Of a DNA stretch of 64,000 nucleotides, positions 1-9,683 are shown piece by piece; position 1 is the stretch's first letter, and each line of letters opens with the position of its first letter. Below the pieces are notes generated by a model. It searched no databases, was not told the origin of the DNA, and saw only the letters and a list, made by a program, of their open reading frames with translations. A program made the position numbers and the translations under genes. Source of the stretch: Veillonella parvula DSM 2008 (lineage in GTDB: Bacteria > Bacillota > Negativicutes > Veillonellales > Veillonellaceae); contig NC_013520.1 in assembly GCF_000024945.1 (NCBI RefSeq), positions 1,326,501-1,390,500 of the forward strand, read 5' to 3'.

Positions 1-1100
1 TTATTAGCAATAATATCTTTTAACAACGTTGTTTTCCCTGTCCCTGGCGGCCCATTAACAGAAAAAATTTCCTTTGGGTTCTCTTTTGCAATATTAACGG
101 CTACTTGTTGCATCAGGGATAAATTAAATGGTGATGGCCATCTTCCTAACGGTAATGCTCTAGGCGTATACCAATGTCGTAGCTGTTCAGTGTCTTGTAA
201 TAAATCGTATTGTTCAATTGACGTGTTTAAACTATTAATATAGTGTAATAACTTATTATCTTCAGCTATTTCGTCTATATGTTTAGACAAAAAATACAAA
301 TCATTTAAAAAACAACTTGCTTTCAAATCATGGCGGTAAGGCTGACTCTTGGTTTTACGATTCACTAGTGTAGATGTTAATCCACAATAGGTGTATACAT
401 CACCAGCACGCTTCATCTCTACGCCTATAGGCTGTAAAATCTGTTCACATACGTAATGATTCACAATCTGTATGGTCTCATCTATTGAAAGCACTTTCTC
501 CTGGGATTGTAATACACGCTCCATATCCTTTTCAATATCTTTCCACTGATGTAGATGTAAATTCTGCAATGGTTTATCCGGGAATAACACTAGTTCCCGT
601 ACGGCCCATATAAATGGTGAAAGTCTAACACTATCAGCAACATAATTTCCATCATTATCTGTCATAAAAGATGAGCAATATAATGCTGGAAATAAAGGTG
701 TTTCGGGTATATCTGTAATTCCCATCTTGTTAATAAACTGCTCCAGTACAGACGTTCCATCAACCACACAAGTAAATACGGCACAAGACAGGTCTACCGT
801 ATACGTACTAATCCATTTCTTATAATACTCTTCAAAATGTGTTAAATACGATAACAATGATTGACTATGTACTATATCAGGAATAGGTAATACCAATTCA
901 GATACAGTTTTATAATACGAATCACTATCTATAAGAGAAAAATCAATAGCTGATTGTTGATACAACTTAATATGGTCACTAAATATCTCAAATACCTTTG
1001 GCTTATTCTTCTCAATCTTTGTATAATCTGACACTATCTTTGGTTGTAGTGCATCTAATGAATACCAATAATTTATAATCTGTTTTGCTATTTCTTTCAT
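1..1100 (-). CDS. SF1-type helicase/ATPase, N-terminal part (partial)
   Basis: The frame is open from an ATG at 1098-1100 to the left window edge, so only about 366 N-terminal residues are visible and the C-terminus is missing. The last visible residues contain a Walker A motif, [13 protein letters not shown], preceded by [24 protein letters not shown]. This is the arrangement seen at the start of the core of DNA2/NAM7-like superfamily 1 helicases. The roughly 340 residues before it show no motif I can name. Later helicase motifs lie outside the window, so helicase activity is inferred from the Walker A context only. The gene runs in the same direction as the STAND-like gene 130 bp upstream, and both are AT-rich, suggesting one accessory island. 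It could instead be another AAA-type ATPase. Confidence 0.75.
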   Translation of the reverse strand, partial: MKEIAKQIINYWYSLDALQPKIVSDYTKIEKNKPKVFEIFSDHIKLYQQSAIDFSLIDSDSYYKTVSELVLPIPDIVHSQSLLSYLTHFEEYYKKWISTYTVDLSCAVFTCVVDGTSVLEQFINKMGITDIPETPLFPALYCSSFMTDNDGNYVADSVRLSPFIWAVRELVLFPDKPLQNLHLHQWKDIEKDMERVLQSQEKVLSIDETIQIVNHYVCEQILQPIGVEMKRAGDVYTYCGLTSTLVNRKTKSQPYRHDLKASCFLNDLYFLSKHIDEIAEDNKLLHYINSLNTSIEQYDLLQDTEQLRHWYTPRALPLGRWPSPFNLSLMQQVAVNIAKENPKEIFSVNGPPGTGKTTLLKDIIAN

Positions 1101-1230
1101 CTACCTCTGCCCTCTCTTAAGACCAATGGCAGTATTATACAAATAAAAGAAAGAAATTTCATGAAGAAATTAAAAATAGGTCTGTGTTATAAGTACAATA
1201 TGACCTAAATACAGATAAAATATCTGACCT

Positions 1231-4200
1231 TTATTCAGATTTTATTACACATTTAAGCTTCCCATTTATTTTCTTATTCTTATATAAATAGTAACCATTC
1301 CAATTACTCCATTTAGATTGCCGATCATCTAGAAAGAATATCTTTTCACCTTGAATATACCAAAATGCACTATAATTATTTTCTTCCAAAAACTTATCTA
1401 ATATATCTCGTCTTAACAATAGCTCTGTAGTGCCTCCATCATTAATACTTTGATTAAATGCTACAATTTCATCTTTATAATAATAAATTCCATCTATATC
1501 ACGTTGGTATAAGCCCATACTTTGAATAATTTCACCTGCCGGTATATAAAAAGATATAGCGCTTTCTTTTGATGCATCAAATTCTTCTTCCCACAAGAAG
1601 TTTATACATGCGGGAATTATATTTAAATCAGTCCCCTTTAAAAAATTCTCATGGCTACAAAACTCATCAACATATCCAGGACTCCAACTATATTCTCTAT
1701 TGAATAAAGAATAACATGATCGTATGCTACTAGTAATAGTACTCATAAATTCTGATGATTCTATTTTATCTAAAGTAACTGGTTCATTTGATTTTGATAC
1801 CAAATACATAGTTGATGACATCCATATATCTTGATCCCCTTTTATAAATAACACATCATCATCATGAATCCGGAATTGACAATTCTTATAAAACCTTAAT
1901 GAAAACCATTCCATACCATCAAATGCTTTTTTTATTAATCTATCAGGAAATTCATTAAACATATTGTCAGGAGTTTCAAGCCAACAATCAATTTCATCTT
2001 TTGAAACATCATTAATCAAAAAAGAACTATTTTCTAAAGGCTCCTCCTCAAAAACAGGAGTACTAATATGATTCATAGAATATCGTGTATTTAAAGTTGG
2101 ATCAAAGTCTCTTACATATGGGTTCCAAGGTCCATTATATTGAATATCTTTTTTATCATCTGAATAGGATCCTAGTAATTTATGTGTATCCGAAAGACGA
2201 GCCAGTACATTATAGAAGGTAATCCACTGGTATTTCTTTCCAATTCTCTCAGTACGTTGCATAAAATTTCTATCCCCATATCCACCTTTACGCATATCAT
2301 ATTTACCAAATAGCTTTTCAGAATACCCCAATATATTAAATATATAATCCATAGCATAATAATAAATATTATCTTCATCTACATCTTTAAAATATGAAAG
2401 TGCAGCTTGAAAAACGTATCTACCAAAATCCCCGTACATCCCTCCACTTTTTACTTTAGAGTTAAACATCATTGACGAACATATGCAACCACGCCCTCCG
2501 AAATAATATTCAGATTTATAATAATCTATCACATTACCTCTAGGTATTGGCTGTGAAGTATATGGTGGCTCAAATATATTATTTTCAAAGTTAGATCCTT
2601 TATGGGGAAACTCATATATAAACCGCTCAATGATTAGCCTTGCATAATCACGAAGTAAAATATCAGGATATACCTCATCCTTACAAAAAACCTCTTTATA
2701 AATGTAAATTGCTAACTCTTCAAAATCAGCTTCATCTTCCCCTCCCCGCTTCATTACAGCACCAAAAACAATCCCATATAATCTTTGTACAATATAAGGG
2801 TCATTTACGGCTTTAAATAAATCAAGTAGATATTTACAAAGAGTAAATCTATGTCTTAGAATTTCAATCATCACTTTAGAAATTCTATCACGCAATACAC
2901 GATTTGATGAGGTAAGGAACCAAGAAAATAATATCAATAATAATTTAATTTTTTCTTCAGAAACTAATTCTAAAGTATTACCTTTTTCAATATGATAAGC
3001 AAATTTAATAATTATATCAGATTCATTTAAATTATTAACAAAAATAGTCCACAAATAATCTCTACGGGCCAGCGAATAACTATTTAACAATTTATTAAGA
3101 CCTAGTGAGTTTAATATGTTATTAGTTTTACTAGAATTTTCAATAAAGATTTGCCAAACAATATTAGGGCTGACTTTATACTTATCAAGAGATGCGATAA
3201 AAGATTCTAAAGAATCATTATACTCTCGCCAGCAAAAGGTCTTGAAGTATTCCTCTAAAATATCTCGTTTATATCCATCCTCTACAATATCATCTATAAT
3301 GCTTATACATTCTGCACCATTCTTAATTGAATATAAAGCGGCAATCATAGAAAATAGACTTGCATTACCACCATTCCTTATTTGCAATTCATGATTTATC
3401 TCAAATAAGTTATATAAAACATACACTTTTAATTCATCATCACTTTTATTCTCTATAATCCAACTTGCATATATATAGTCCTCCAGTAAATTGTAAGAAA
3501 TATAATATATTTCTTTTTCATCAAAAATAAATGATGTAATAATCCCTGAACGTTCTAAAGATTTTATATAAGAAATTTTATTAGTTACACCATATAACTG
3601 CCAACAATTTAAAGCTATTAATTCTTCTTTAGAAATTATATTCTTCTTTTGCTTATTCTCAATATATTCATTTAAGAATTTCTTTATAAGGCCTATAGGC
3701 TCTTCAAAGTTAGCCGCTTTGGAGGCCTCGTTATCAGCCTTATTTAAAACTTCCTTAATTAAAGCTAATAAATCTTGACTTTCACCCTTATAGGTTTGAC
3801 AAAACCACGTTAAATAAAGAGGATTAAAAATTTCTTGTTTTAAATAAATTTCTGGAAATACTGGTATCTTATAATTAGCCAAAAAATCAAATACCCCATC
3901 AATATTTTCATGATCTAATCCCCTATGAGTAATTGATGCAATAGTTCCTTCACTAATATCATTAATAACTTTTTCACTCAAGGTCAATTTCTCAAATCCA
4001 GTCCTAAGAGATATAACTAATCGAATTCTATTATATTTATTAATAATAGAAATCAAGTTATTTATACCATATCTCCAAATGTCCCGATTATTTGATTCAT
4101 TTACAGCATCAATAAGTATAACTGAATAACAATTATTTAAGTAAGCATATTCGTCCATATATCTAAGTATATCTTCAAAAAAAATATTAGATATATCTCC

Positions 4201-5331
4201 TTTAAGGCTTTTTAAAAACTGCTTTTCAATACGCTCATCATTTAAATATGTTTGCCCCAAACTTAAGATTACAAGATTATCATTATCAATAATTTTTTTT
4301 GCTGTATTTGCTAAAAGTTGTGATTTTCCGGTCCCCATTTCCCCTCTAACAATTAAAACATTACTATTAATCAATGATTTTACATCTTTAGAAAATTTTA
4401 ATTGCTCTGAGATTTTTAAAAGCTTTCTTACTTCAGTTAACTTATCATATAAGTTTTCTTTATCATCAGAATTTGATTCTTTGTTTTCAAGTTTACTTAA
4501 AAGTTTCTTCTCACTAGAACAAAGACGTTTTATAATATCTTTACTTTTATCTTTAAATATATTAGACCAATTTAACGCCTCATTCAAATTATAAATTTTT
4601 ACATCTGGAATAGCTTCAATAATATGAATAAATGCTCTAACATCTTTTTTATTACTACAATTATAATTACTAGCTATTTTTTTTAAATATTCTGTAACTT
4701 GATGTTTTCGTGTATTAATTGATTGTGCCGCATTTGAATCCTTCAAAAATAATAATAAGTTATCTTCTGTCTCAGTACTTATATTAAATCTCGCATTGTA
4801 TCTATTCCTAAGATTCTCTAAACTAAGTTCAAGATTTTCTCTAAACCACTCTTTAGTAAAAGAATATTTCCCAAAATATGTCGTGAAAACTGTAGGATAA
4901 TCCATTACTTTATCTAAAATTGTTTGACCTGTAATCAAGACAATAGCAACACCTGAAGCTTCTAACATCTCAACAATATCTCTATAAGATCTACTTGTTG
5001 AAGTGATATCTTTATTTGAAAATAGATAAACTTTATCTATTTTTCCCGTATAAACTTCAAGCATTTTCTTTAATGAGTCTCTTATTTGTTTATAATTTAT
5101 ATTAGAATCAAAATACTTAGCTTGAAAGCTAATATTGCAATCCCCATATTTTGACCTTACAGGAGCAACCTCTACTCCTGGATGATTAGGATCTGAATGT
5201 AACACTTCAGAATCTAAAACAAATTCTCGGGAAAATAAAGATCGACACATATTTTCAAACGCAATTTGTTTGTTAGGATTATTTACTTCAAACTTTGCCC
5301 ATGATAAATTATCACTACTTGTTACATTCAT
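1231..5331 (-). CDS. Avs-like STAND NTPase with N-terminal PD-(D/E)xK nuclease
   Basis: A very large protein (about 1366 aa). Residues about 10-150 look like a restriction-endonuclease-type (Mrr/Cap4-like PD-(D/E)xK) domain: GVEVAP with a conserved Glu near residue 54, then the QAK motif in ISFQAKYFD at about 70-72. A P-loop NTPase follows, with Walker A GEMGTGKS near 330-337 and Walker B LIDAVNES near 406-413; an IDAxNE-type motif is typical of STAND/NACHT ATPases. About 900 further residues have no recognisable repeats and would be the sensor region. This order matches antiviral STAND (Avs) proteins, which recognise phage proteins and then degrade DNA; that function is inferred. The start at 5331 is chosen because AGGA lies 8 nt before this ATG, while the ATG 15 nt upstream has no good site. 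The gene is visibly more AT-rich than the housekeeping genes, which suggests transfer. It is divergent from the nuclease-helicase gene at 5491. Confidence 0.7.
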   Translation of the reverse strand: MNVTSSDNLSWAKFEVNNPNKQIAFENMCRSLFSREFVLDSEVLHSDPNHPGVEVAPVRSKYGDCNISFQAKYFDSNINYKQIRDSLKKMLEVYTGKIDKVYLFSNKDITSTSRSYRDIVEMLEASGVAIVLITGQTILDKVMDYPTVFTTYFGKYSFTKEWFRENLELSLENLRNRYNARFNISTETEDNLLLFLKDSNAAQSINTRKHQVTEYLKKIASNYNCSNKKDVRAFIHIIEAIPDVKIYNLNEALNWSNIFKDKSKDIIKRLCSSEKKLLSKLENKESNSDDKENLYDKLTEVRKLLKISEQLKFSKDVKSLINSNVLIVRGEMGTGKSQLLANTAKKIIDNDNLVILSLGQTYLNDERIEKQFLKSLKGDISNIFFEDILRYMDEYAYLNNCYSVILIDAVNESNNRDIWRYGINNLISIINKYNRIRLVISLRTGFEKLTLSEKVINDISEGTIASITHRGLDHENIDGVFDFLANYKIPVFPEIYLKQEIFNPLYLTWFCQTYKGESQDLLALIKEVLNKADNEASKAANFEEPIGLIKKFLNEYIENKQKKNIISKEELIALNCWQLYGVTNKISYIKSLERSGIITSFIFDEKEIYYISYNLLEDYIYASWIIENKSDDELKVYVLYNLFEINHELQIRNGGNASLFSMIAALYSIKNGAECISIIDDIVEDGYKRDILEEYFKTFCWREYNDSLESFIASLDKYKVSPNIVWQIFIENSSKTNNILNSLGLNKLLNSYSLARRDYLWTIFVNNLNESDIIIKFAYHIEKGNTLELVSEEKIKLLLILFSWFLTSSNRVLRDRISKVMIEILRHRFTLCKYLLDLFKAVNDPYIVQRLYGIVFGAVMKRGGEDEADFEELAIYIYKEVFCKDEVYPDILLRDYARLIIERFIYEFPHKGSNFENNIFEPPYTSQPIPRGNVIDYYKSEYYFGGRGCICSSMMFNSKVKSGGMYGDFGRYVFQAALSYFKDVDEDNIYYYAMDYIFNILGYSEKLFGKYDMRKGGYGDRNFMQRTERIGKKYQWITFYNVLARLSDTHKLLGSYSDDKKDIQYNGPWNPYVRDFDPTLNTRYSMNHISTPVFEEEPLENSSFLINDVSKDEIDCWLETPDNMFNEFPDRLIKKAFDGMEWFSLRFYKNCQFRIHDDDVLFIKGDQDIWMSSTMYLVSKSNEPVTLDKIESSEFMSTITSSIRSCYSLFNREYSWSPGYVDEFCSHENFLKGTDLNIIPACINFLWEEEFDASKESAISFYIPAGEIIQSMGLYQRDIDGIYYYKDEIVAFNQSINDGGTTELLLRRDILDKFLEENNYSAFWYIQGEKIFFLDDRQSKWSNWNGYYLYKNKKINGKLKCVIKSE

Positions 5332-5490
5332 TGAAATTGTCCTCATAAATTATCTAGTATACATTTATTTCAGAATTAATATCTCATCAACTATATAACC
5401 AATATATTTTGTATCTATAATAAAATGTTATAATAATATTATTCAACACATTTCATGAATTTTCCTTCATTTTTATATTAAGGTTAGAAA

Positions 5491-7449
5491 ATGATTATCT
5501 ACTCTTCTACAAAACAAGCTTTCATCCAAGATTTCGAACAAGGTGTCTTGGTCAAAAAGTTACATCAATCATTAACAGAAAAATATCGTCGTGTTGGTGA
5601 ATCTGAAATTCATTCATGGCAAACTTCTTTATCTTATATGGCTAATGTTATACGTGATTTTGCTATACCTGACTTAGCTGGTGTTGCGATTGAATATATC
5701 GTTCCAAACACGCAAAAACGGGTGGATTTTATTATTACCGGATTAGATCAACAGAATAAAGAACATGTAGTCATTGTGGAGTTGAAGCAATGGGGCGAAG
5801 CTTTCAAAGTAACTGATAAAGATAATATTGTATCTACCTATCTCCGTGGTGGACTCCATGAAGTCACACATCCATCCTATCAAGCGTGGTCTTACTGTAG
5901 TCTCATTGAAAACTTTAATGAAGATGTACAAACTAGACCTATTGAGCTTCATCCATGTGCCTTTTTACATAACTTTGATGAAAGTATTTCACCAGAATTG
6001 CGAGATCCAATTTATCGTGGAATATTAGATATATCTCCAATGTTTACATTAGGACAAATGGACAGGCTCCGTGATTTTATTAAAACGTATATTCCAAAGC
6101 CTGACACTACAAACATTATGGAATCAATAGAGCATGGTAAATTAAGACCATCTAAAGCTCTGCAAGATTCTATTTTAAGTATGCTGCAAGGTAATAAAGA
6201 GTTTGTACTCATCGATGATCAAAAGGTTGAATTCGAACGCATAAAAAAAGCTGCTCTAGATGCTATTAAGAACAATCAAAAAACGGTGTATATTGTTCGT
6301 GGCGGGCCCGGTACTGGTAAAAGTGTTGTAGCAATAAACTTATTAGCTGAATGTATCCATAACGGCTATATGGCGCAGTATATTACATCTAATGCAGCGC
6401 CACGAAATGTATATAGTACCATGTTACAAAAAGGGTTCAAAAAAACAGAGATTAAAGCATTATTCCAAAGTAGTGGCACATTCCATACACGCTCTAAAAA
6501 TGCACTTCAAATTGCAATTATTGATGAAGCACATAGATTACGTGAAAAATCTGGAATGTACCAAAATGAAGGGGAAGACCAAATCAAAGAAATTATTAAT
6601 GCATCCCTCTTTAGTGTCTTCTTTATTGATCGAAATCAACGTGTTACTTTTAAAGATGCAGGTACTATCGATAAAATATTAAAGTTTAGTACTGAGCAAA
6701 AGGCTCTTGTTTATGAGGGCGCACTAGAATCCCAGTTCCGTTGTAATGGCTCTGACGGCTATTTAGCTTGGTTAGACAACGTGTTTCAAATTGCAGAAAC
6801 AGCAAACTATGATGGTTTTGAAGGTGATTATGACTTTAGGATTTTTGATGATCCTAACGCTATGTATGCTGCTATAAAAGCAAAAAATGAGATAAACAAT
6901 AAGTCTCGAGTTTTAGCAGGCTATTGTTGGGATTGGCCTAAGGAAGGTCGAACGACTTCTCTTGTAAAAGATATCCAAATACCGGAACATAATTTTGGAA
7001 TCAGCTGGAACTTAGGAAATTCCACCACATATGCAATAGATCCAGACTCTATTAATGAAGCGGGCTGTATTCATACCACTCAAGGCCTTGAGTTTGAGTA
7101 TGTAGGAGTTATTATCGGTGACGATTTACGTTATGAAAATGGCAAACTCATCGTAGATATTAATAAACGTGCTAAAACAGATCAGTCTATCAAAGGTATC
7201 AAAAAACTTTTAAAAGAAAATCCTGAGGAGGGACATCGTATTGCAAATGAAATTGTAAAAAATACATACCGTACATTAATGACACGTGGTCAAAAAGGTT
7301 GCTACATCTACTGTACAAATAAAGAGTTAGCCAATTACTTTAAATTAGCCTATAATCATCAATTAAGCTATACTTACAACGAACCTCAAGTTGCTCTAGC
7401 AGAACAACCACTAGCGGCCGATAAAACAAGTTCTAATACAACAAAATAG
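5491..7449 (+). CDS. PD-(D/E)xK nuclease fused to DUF2075 helicase-like ATPase
   Basis: A 652-aa protein. The N-terminal part (about 60-105) has a nuclease-like pattern: Glu in AIEY, Asp79 in RVDFIITG, and E97-x-K99 in VIVELKQW, which is the PD-(D/E)xK core. Residues about 265-640 form a DUF2075 (COG3410-like) P-loop domain: Walker A RGGPGTGKS near 270-278, Walker B IIDEAH near 343-348, TTQGLEFEYVG and a final LMTRGQKGCYIYCTN block. DUF2075 proteins resemble superfamily 1 helicases and the helicase part of large Schlafen proteins, and are common in defence loci. The start is supported by an AAGG-type site about 8 nt upstream. The gene points away from the STAND-like gene across a 159-bp AT-rich region with several TATAAT-like boxes, and ends at a strong bidirectional terminator. 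Substrate and biological role are not shown by the sequence. Confidence 0.75.
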   Translation: MIIYSSTKQAFIQDFEQGVLVKKLHQSLTEKYRRVGESEIHSWQTSLSYMANVIRDFAIPDLAGVAIEYIVPNTQKRVDFIITGLDQQNKEHVVIVELKQWGEAFKVTDKDNIVSTYLRGGLHEVTHPSYQAWSYCSLIENFNEDVQTRPIELHPCAFLHNFDESISPELRDPIYRGILDISPMFTLGQMDRLRDFIKTYIPKPDTTNIMESIEHGKLRPSKALQDSILSMLQGNKEFVLIDDQKVEFERIKKAALDAIKNNQKTVYIVRGGPGTGKSVVAINLLAECIHNGYMAQYITSNAAPRNVYSTMLQKGFKKTEIKALFQSSGTFHTRSKNALQIAIIDEAHRLREKSGMYQNEGEDQIKEIINASLFSVFFIDRNQRVTFKDAGTIDKILKFSTEQKALVYEGALESQFRCNGSDGYLAWLDNVFQIAETANYDGFEGDYDFRIFDDPNAMYAAIKAKNEINNKSRVLAGYCWDWPKEGRTTSLVKDIQIPEHNFGISWNLGNSTTYAIDPDSINEAGCIHTTQGLEFEYVGVIIGDDLRYENGKLIVDINKRAKTDQSIKGIKKLLKENPEEGHRIANEIVKNTYRTLMTRGQKGCYIYCTNKELANYFKLAYNHQLSYTYNEPQVALAEQPLAADKTSSNTTK

Positions 7450-7471
7450 GGTCTTAAAGAATTGATATTGT

Positions 7472-7520
7472 AAAATGAGCCTGTAGCACTATAATAGTAT
7501 AGTGCTACAAGCTCATTTTT
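7472..7520. terminator. Bidirectional rho-independent terminator
   Basis: A 22-bp inverted repeat (7472-7493 and 7498-7519) with a 4-nt loop and one mismatch. A T-run follows on the plus strand, and the A-run before it acts as a T-run on the minus strand. It lies between convergent genes and can serve both. The single mismatch becomes a G:U pair in the minus-strand transcript. Confidence 0.9.
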
Positions 7521-7547
7521 AATTATTATTCAACTCATAAATAACGA

Positions 7548-8879
7548 CTACTTAGTATTCTTAATATCATAAGTAACCATTTCTTTTGGCATCTTAGCCC
7601 CCAGTCCACTTTGGAATGTATGATAGTAGTCCTTAATGTTATTAGTATCCACATATTGCACAATATCACGATAGTCTTTTACCAATAGATTGCTATTATT
7701 AGACATAATAAAATGCGTATATACAAATTGTTTGTCATGAGATATTAACATATACAAAATTGTTTTAGGGCGCTTAATTTGTAAGTATACAGATGGCATA
7801 GCATCATTCCATACGGTAGCAAATTGAATTGGTTGTCGCATCGAATATTTGTCAGACATAATGATACTTCGTACAACTTTTGGGAATATATTTTCTAGAT
7901 GCTGCATATCAGTATCAACTATTGGCATCACCATAATCCCCTCTTTATAATGATCGCTATCATGTATGTACATATACGAATCGCTTTTATCTACCCGTAC
8001 CATTTTACTTGTTTTTAGTGTTAAAAATGTAAAATCATTAATTTTTAATGTCTTACTTTTAGAAAGGATATCCTTAGCTGGCTCAATAGATGGTAGAACA
8101 TAGTTTACCAAAGGTGACATTATAATTTCTTTAGTCTTATCTACACCTTGTTTCTCCAATGAATTCAACTGTTTTTTAGGTGTCAAATTGTAACCGATAT
8201 GATAGGAAATTGTAGGTGTATCCTTCATTGTAAAATTGATACTCCCTACCATCGGAGTCCCCTTAGCATATGTTACATCCCATGTGGCTTTTTCTATAAT
8301 AGGATACATAAATTTATCAGCATATAAAGAAGGATTAGGCGCTTTATACACTCCAGCTGTTTTCTCTGCAATAGCTTTCATATCATCGATAGTCAACTTG
8401 TTATATGGAATCTTACTATCTTCCCAATTATTTCCAGCTGGTTGATGTCGTAATTCATAGGCCATAATTCCATTAGGACTCATAATTATTGCCTGTTCGA
8501 AAGCAGAGGTGCCATCTGAAATTTTTTCAGTATTACCATACCTACTTGGATATGGCATAGTAAATTTTATATTTGCTCCACCCTCCTTTAAAATAAATAC
8601 TGTTGAAGAAAAATTTAACGAATGGTTTAACTCACGATTTGAATAAATTACCTTATCTAAATCTATATCACCATTACCTACCACAGCTTTGGGCATATAA
8701 TCTTTTATTTCTGCTTCAACCTCACGTTCCATCTTGTGTACATCTAAATCAGTCTTGCGATAATTTTGATATGCATCCTTTGATATTGTAGGATCCGCAC
8801 CTGGTATATTAATATCAATCGCATGACTTCCTAACGTAACACAGCTAAAACATAGTGTAGCCATCAATATACGTTTCAT
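7548..8879 (-). CDS. Exported protein of unknown function (443 aa)
   Basis: I do not recognise this family. The first 20 or so residues form a typical Sec signal peptide (MKRILMATLCFSC, then a small-residue cleavage site around GSHA). The mature part is about 420 aa, rich in Lys, Thr and Tyr, with no further clear membrane segment, so it is probably periplasmic or surface-associated. It is preceded by AGGATGAG at a normal distance from the ATG. It stands alone: convergent with the nuclease-helicase gene (shared terminator) and divergent from the small Cys/Asn repeat gene. Similar lone exported proteins occur at 9870 and 17676, suggesting lineage-specific envelope proteins, but I see no clear sequence similarity among the three by eye. 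Confidence 0.7.
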   Translation of the reverse strand: MKRILMATLCFSCVTLGSHAIDINIPGADPTISKDAYQNYRKTDLDVHKMEREVEAEIKDYMPKAVVGNGDIDLDKVIYSNRELNHSLNFSSTVFILKEGGANIKFTMPYPSRYGNTEKISDGTSAFEQAIIMSPNGIMAYELRHQPAGNNWEDSKIPYNKLTIDDMKAIAEKTAGVYKAPNPSLYADKFMYPIIEKATWDVTYAKGTPMVGSINFTMKDTPTISYHIGYNLTPKKQLNSLEKQGVDKTKEIIMSPLVNYVLPSIEPAKDILSKSKTLKINDFTFLTLKTSKMVRVDKSDSYMYIHDSDHYKEGIMVMPIVDTDMQHLENIFPKVVRSIIMSDKYSMRQPIQFATVWNDAMPSVYLQIKRPKTILYMLISHDKQFVYTHFIMSNNSNLLVKDYRDIVQYVDTNNIKDYYHTFQSGLGAKMPKEMVTYDIKNTK

Positions 8880-8995
8880 AATAGACTCTCATCCTTTCAC
8901 ATAATGCCTCTCAAATAGTATATATGTATAGAATATCATATTTTAGTTGACATTTAGTAGTACAATATAAGTATAGAAATGAGGAGGTGATACCT

Positions 8996-9265
8996 ATGAA
9001 GTTTACAAAACGTATGATTGTCATGACTCTTTTAGCCGTGACAGCGGCTGTATCTACAGGATTTGCTTATGATTATGTATGCAATGGATCACAAGCAAAT
9101 TGCAATACCAATGCTCAGTATAAATGTAATGCAGATACTCAATACAATTGTAATACAAACGCTCAATACAACTGTAATAATAACAATACAGTTTGTAACA
9201 ATACTAGCCAAGGTTACTGTGGTCAAAACTCTAATACTAGAGGATGTGGCGGGTATAGAAAATAA
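8996..9265 (+). CDS. Small exported Cys/Asn-rich repeat protein
   Basis: An 89-residue protein with an N-terminal Sec-type signal (MKFTKRMIVMTLLAVTAA, cleavage likely after GFA). The mature part of about 65 residues is built from an 8-residue repeat of the form xCNTNAQY. The cysteines are spaced every eight residues over three to four copies, followed by a Cys/Gly tail ending in RGCGGYRK. The DNA repeat is 24 bp and imperfect. The start is the ATG at 8996; an in-frame GTG at 8987 lies inside the GGAGGTGA ribosome-binding site and is unlikely to be used. A TTGACA box at 8947-8952 and a perfect hairpin terminator downstream support real expression. Function is unknown: metal binding, disulfide-linked surface material or a modified peptide are all possible. 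Confidence 0.7.
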   Translation: MKFTKRMIVMTLLAVTAAVSTGFAYDYVCNGSQANCNTNAQYKCNADTQYNCNTNAQYNCNNNNTVCNNTSQGYCGQNSNTRGCGGYRK

Positions 9266-9281
9266 TATATCGGATACGACA

Positions 9282-9316
9282 AAAGCCTATAGTACTGAAT
9301 ATGTACTATAGGCTTT
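9282..9316. terminator. Rho-independent terminator
   Basis: A perfect 14-bp inverted repeat (9282-9295 and 9303-9316) with a 7-nt loop. It lies between the convergent Cys/Asn repeat gene and the DUF898-like gene, has A-rich sequence on its left and T-rich sequence on its right, and can act in both directions. Confidence 0.85.
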
Positions 9317-9343
9317 AATACTTAAAATATATTTCTTATACTA

Positions 9344-9658
9344 TTACTCGACAAAGTGTGTATGCTTAACGCGCCAATGTGTCATTTTATTGAACAACCA
9401 AAAGCTATAAATGCCAAAGGTAATAAAGGTGAAGAACCACCATTTAATATAACTACCAAATAGTTGTGTACCAGTTCCGTCAAAGTAAAGTCGTTTACCA
9501 TTAATAATCGTATTACGGCAAATCCAGCTTCGGAACATAACCTCCGCCCAAGGGAATGCAATGCCGAAGGTACATACCGTAATCAGAAACGCTGCCAAAG
9601 TATACCCGATATATCCGAGTACAGATCCTTCAAATCGAGATTCCATTTGTCCTGTCAT
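9344..9658 (-). CDS. Short DUF898 (YjgN-like) membrane protein
   Basis: A 104-residue protein with two or three hydrophobic segments (around GYIGYTLAAFLITVCTFGIAF and WWFFTFITFGIYSFWLF) and the aromatic pattern of DUF898/YjgN-type inner-membrane proteins, including FPWAEVMFRSW and a conserved-looking NTIINGKRLYFDGTG block. Full-length family members are roughly three times longer and carry the module repeatedly, so this is a single-module version. The start is ATG at 9658: AAGGAG lies 8 nt upstream, and the in-frame GTG at 9667 overlaps that site. Its function is not known. Immediately upstream lies a decayed copy of part of rplT. Confidence 0.65.
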   Translation of the reverse strand: MTGQMESRFEGSVLGYIGYTLAAFLITVCTFGIAFPWAEVMFRSWICRNTIINGKRLYFDGTGTQLFGSYIKWWFFTFITFGIYSFWLFNKMTHWRVKHTHFVE

Positions 9659-9683
9659 AGAGTTCACTCCTTATAAAATAATT

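Noticed and set aside
8987-8995. GTG start for the Cys/Asn repeat gene
   Set aside because: The GTG is part of the GGAGGTGA ribosome site; the ATG at 8996 has proper spacing. The same logic removes the GTG at 9667 and the one at 11699.
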